Positions 6,067-8,060 of a stretch of 8,060 nt of DNA are shown here, one piece after another; positions within the stretch are counted from its first letter, which is position 1; each line of letters starts with the position of its first letter. Origin of the DNA: a bacterium (GTDB taxonomy: Bacteria; Fidelibacterota; UBA2242). The stretch is from positions 1 to 8,060 of the forward strand of contig JAHIOG010000571.1 of NCBI GenBank assembly GCA_018895675.1, in the 5' to 3' direction. The notes under the pieces were generated by a model that worked only from the letters and a program-made list of their open reading frames with translations, had not been told where the DNA came from and made no database searches. Position numbers and translations under genes: made by a program.

Positions 6067-7719
6067 TTGGTCGAAGAGAAAAAACAGCTGGGTCAAATTC
6101 TCGTAGAAGCAGGAAAGATTTCCGAAGACCAACTTATAGAAGCCCTTCGCTATAAACGTGACCACAATATGTATTTGGGAAAAGCAATTATTAATATGGG
6201 CCTGTTATCGGAAAAGGAGATAGCGCAGACTCTAAGCGATCAATTGGAATTACCATATCTTGACCTTTTAGAATATGAGGTCCAGCCTGAATCTATCAAA
6301 CTAGTAGATGAAAAGTTCGCCCGCGAACATTGTTTGATTCCTCTTTTTTTTATTGATAATATGTTAACAATTGCAATTTCTGATCCTCTAAATATCGAAG
6401 CGATTGATAACCTGAGACAAAAACAGGGAATGGATCTTAATCTTGTTCTATCTACAGAAAGTGACATTGAGCAGTGTATTGAATTGTATTATGGGTCTTC
6501 AAGATATCTAGCAGATGGGGATGGTAAAACCAGACAGCAGGTTGTATCCCGAGAAATAGATGAGGAGACTCAGGCTACTAGAGCAGTAAATATGTTTCTG
6601 AATGAGTCTATCAAAATCGGTGCCAGTGATATTCATATTGAGCCGAGAGAAACTGACGTTCGGATTCGATACCGAGTCGATGGTGTTTTACAACAGTATT
6701 ACACAGTTCCTAAGTCGTCCATGTCTGCCTTGATTTCACGCGTTAAAATTTTATCAGATATGGATATTGCTGAGTCGAGAAAGCCACAGGATGGGCGGTT
6801 TAGCTATCGCAATGAGGATAAGGAGATAGACTTACGCGTATCTTCATTTCCTACTCCCAACGGAGAAAAAGTTGTCCTTCGACTACTGGATGATTCAAGA
6901 GGAAAAATTGAATTGTACAAATTGGGATTCATGGATGATATCCTGGAACAGTGGCGCGAAACAATCCATATCTCGAACGGGATTATCTTGGTATCAGGAC
7001 CTACAGGTAGTGGTAAGACCACTACGCTATATGCATCCTTGAATGTGATCAACTCTGTCGAAGTAAATATTGTGACTATTGAAGACCCCATAGAGTATAA
7101 GCTTGAAAATATTAACCAGAGTCAGGTAAATTTGAAAGCAGGTTGGATATTTTCAGAAGCGTTACGGTCTATGTTACGACAGGATCCAGATATTATTCTC
7201 GTAGGGGAGATGCGCGACGTCCTTACCATTGAGCTGGCGATTCGAGCTTCGTTAACCGGGCATCTTGTATTTAGTACAATCCATACAAATGATGCTGCCT
7301 CCAGTTTTACCAGGTTGCTTGATATGGGTATTGATCCTTATCTGGTTAGTTCGACAGTTAGGGCAGTATTGTCACAACGCTTGATACGCTTACTTTGTCC
7401 ACGATGTAAGAAATCTGTCAAACCCACAGAGAAAATTATTAATTCTCTGGGTATTCAGGGTGAATTCAATGGTAGCTTATATGAACCAGTCGGATGTGTT
7501 CACTGTAGGAATTCTGGTTATTTTGGTCGTGTAGGCATTTTTGAGCTGCTACTACTCGATCAGGAAATCGCAAAATGTGTGGTTAATCGTACTAATGCAC
7601 GTGAAATCGAAAAAATTGCTGTTAGAAATGGCATGAAAACGCTATATGAAGCTGGACTTCATTATGTAATGAACGGCAAAACTTCAGTGCCTGAAATAAT
7701 GCGAGTAATTAAAAGTTGA
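6067..7719 (+). CDS. pilB: Type IV pilus extension ATPase PilB (GspE/PilB family)
   Basis: This 550-residue protein starts at TTG 6067, 12 nt after pilD. It is a cytoplasmic hexameric ATPase that drives addition of pilin subunits. An MshEN-type N-domain (about 5-140) has two similar motifs, 'LGQILVEAG' (8-16) and 'LGKAIINMG' (38-46), the second ending 'LSDQLELPYLDL'. This fold binds cyclic di-GMP in some relatives. Then follow 'ASDIHIEPRE' (186-195), arginine-rich 'VRIRYRVDG', Walker A GPTGSGKTTT (311-320, K317), Asp box 'IEDPIEY' (338-344), Walker B 'DPDIILVGEMRD' (373-384, E381) and His box 'TGHLVFSTIHTNDA' (397-410). The two CxxC pairs (C444/C447 and C477/C480) form the zinc site typical of PilB and GspE and absent from PilT. 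All catalytic motifs are intact and length is normal. Type II secretion GspE would look alike; the PilT and PilU neighbours favour PilB. Confidence 0.92.
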   Translation: MVEEKKQLGQILVEAGKISEDQLIEALRYKRDHNMYLGKAIINMGLLSEKEIAQTLSDQLELPYLDLLEYEVQPESIKLVDEKFAREHCLIPLFFIDNMLTIAISDPLNIEAIDNLRQKQGMDLNLVLSTESDIEQCIELYYGSSRYLADGDGKTRQQVVSREIDEETQATRAVNMFLNESIKIGASDIHIEPRETDVRIRYRVDGVLQQYYTVPKSSMSALISRVKILSDMDIAESRKPQDGRFSYRNEDKEIDLRVSSFPTPNGEKVVLRLLDDSRGKIELYKLGFMDDILEQWRETIHISNGIILVSGPTGSGKTTTLYASLNVINSVEVNIVTIEDPIEYKLENINQSQVNLKAGWIFSEALRSMLRQDPDIILVGEMRDVLTIELAIRASLTGHLVFSTIHTNDAASSFTRLLDMGIDPYLVSSTVRAVLSQRLIRLLCPRCKKSVKPTEKIINSLGIQGEFNGSLYEPVGCVHCRNSGYFGRVGIFELLLLDQEIAKCVVNRTNAREIEKIAVRNGMKTLYEAGLHYVMNGKTSVPEIMRVIKS

Positions 7720-7726
7720 GAGTTAG

Positions 7727-8060
7727 GTGAAGTTCTTAATCTGTTACTCCCCTGGCGGTAATGTCAAAGATAAACCTTTTATTAAAGGCTTGGAACAGAT
7801 ACTTAATAAAAATGGTGGAAAGACAACACTTACAAAAAATTGGATTTCTGCATTGGGGTATGCTTCTATTGAGAAGTACTCAGCAGTTTGGATGGATTGG
7901 GATATTCTTAAGAAATACTATACACAATTCCACCAAAAGTTGTATCGGTTGAATAAGCATCTGCCTATTATTATTTTTCTTCGCGATGACAAAATTGATG
8001 GTCAGATGTGTGCTACAAATGATTTACTGTTTTCTGTAGTCCCCCTGGATCAGTTGGTAG
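7727..8060 (+). CDS. Probable N-terminal domain of an Orn/Lys/Arg decarboxylase family protein (3' truncated)
   Basis: The frame starts at GTG 7727, 7 nt after pilB, and stays open to the window end (111 codons). An in-frame TAG directly before the GTG (7724-7726) rules out a longer protein, and no in-frame ATG occurs for about 50 codons. The visible part looks like the receiver-like 'wing' domain (OKR_DC_N) of bacterial ornithine/lysine/arginine decarboxylases. Compared from memory with E. coli CadA, 'KDKPFIKGLEQIL' matches 'KEEPIRELHRAL', 'AVWMDWD' matches 'GVIFDWD', 'YRLNKHLPIIIF' matches 'SKMNENLPLYAF', and 'NDLLFSVVPLDQLV' matches 'NDLRLQISFFEYAL'. If so, a PLP-dependent decarboxylase catalytic domain should follow beyond the window. 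Such enzymes make polyamines or resist acid. It could also be a stand-alone wing domain. The link to the pilus genes is by proximity only. Confidence 0.6.
   Translation, partial: MKFLICYSPGGNVKDKPFIKGLEQILNKNGGKTTLTKNWISALGYASIEKYSAVWMDWDILKKYYTQFHQKLYRLNKHLPIIIFLRDDKIDGQMCATNDLLFSVVPLDQLV

Noticed and set aside
774..7719. Type II secretion system instead of type IV pilus
   Set aside because: Secretin, GspE-like ATPase and prepilin peptidase are shared by both, but paired PilT and PilU retraction ATPases and an AMIN-domain secretin next to PilO/PilP-like genes indicate a retractile pilus.
7761..7952. Plus-strand frame from ATG 7761 (63 codons)
   Set aside because: It lies out of frame inside the decarboxylase-like reading frame, which is longer, starts just after pilB and shows family similarity. 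The 63-residue product has no recognisable features.

Overview
The window carries one strand-consistent gene block for a type IV pilus (T4P) machine, all on the + strand. The order is end of pilO, a pilP-like gene, the secretin pilQ, two tandem retraction ATPases (pilT, pilU), a stand-alone response regulator, the prepilin peptidase pilD, the extension ATPase pilB (GspE/PilB family), and the start of a gene that resembles the N-terminal domain of Orn/Lys/Arg decarboxylases. The DNA is AT-rich. An outer-membrane secretin with PilO/PilP alignment proteins points to a diderm (Gram-negative-type) bacterium. I cannot name the species. The low GC, the gene order and an intergenic 8-bp repeat would suit an environmental lineage such as the FCB-related candidate phyla, but that is only an impression.

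Layout. Positions 3-293: C-terminal part of PilO. 290-781: PilP-like inner-membrane protein, 4-nt overlap with pilO. 774-2504: PilQ secretin, 8-nt overlap. 2518-3576: PilT. 3581-4687: PilU. 4700-5068: CheY-like receiver. 5069-5280: the only real gap, holding a degenerate 8-bp tandem repeat (about 5194-5257) inside a short open frame that ends exactly on the pilD start (TAATG). 5281-6054: PilD. 6067-7719: PilB-type ATPase with a TTG start. 7727 to window end: decarboxylase-like N-terminus, 7 nt after pilB. Except across the repeat-bearing gap, junctions are overlaps or gaps of 4-13 nt. This suggests one transcript with translational coupling. I see no convincing intrinsic terminator or promoter.

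How the genes work together. PilD cleaves and methylates prepilins. The PilB-type ATPase drives pilus assembly from the cytoplasmic side. PilT and PilU drive retraction. PilO and PilP link the inner-membrane platform to the PilQ channel, through which the fibre leaves the cell. The receiver protein could tune extension versus retraction, as PilG/PilH-type regulators do elsewhere. Pilins, PilC, PilM and PilN are not in the window; PilM and PilN would be expected just upstream of the truncated pilO.

Overall this is a recognisable, mostly conventional T4P cluster and I do not see a new system. The points that deserve a second look are the changed AIRNLIRE motif in PilT, the PilP-like protein without a lipidation cysteine, the glycine-rich insert in PilQ, the intergenic repeat whose micro-ORF runs into pilD, and the decarboxylase-like gene attached to the end of the pilus block.
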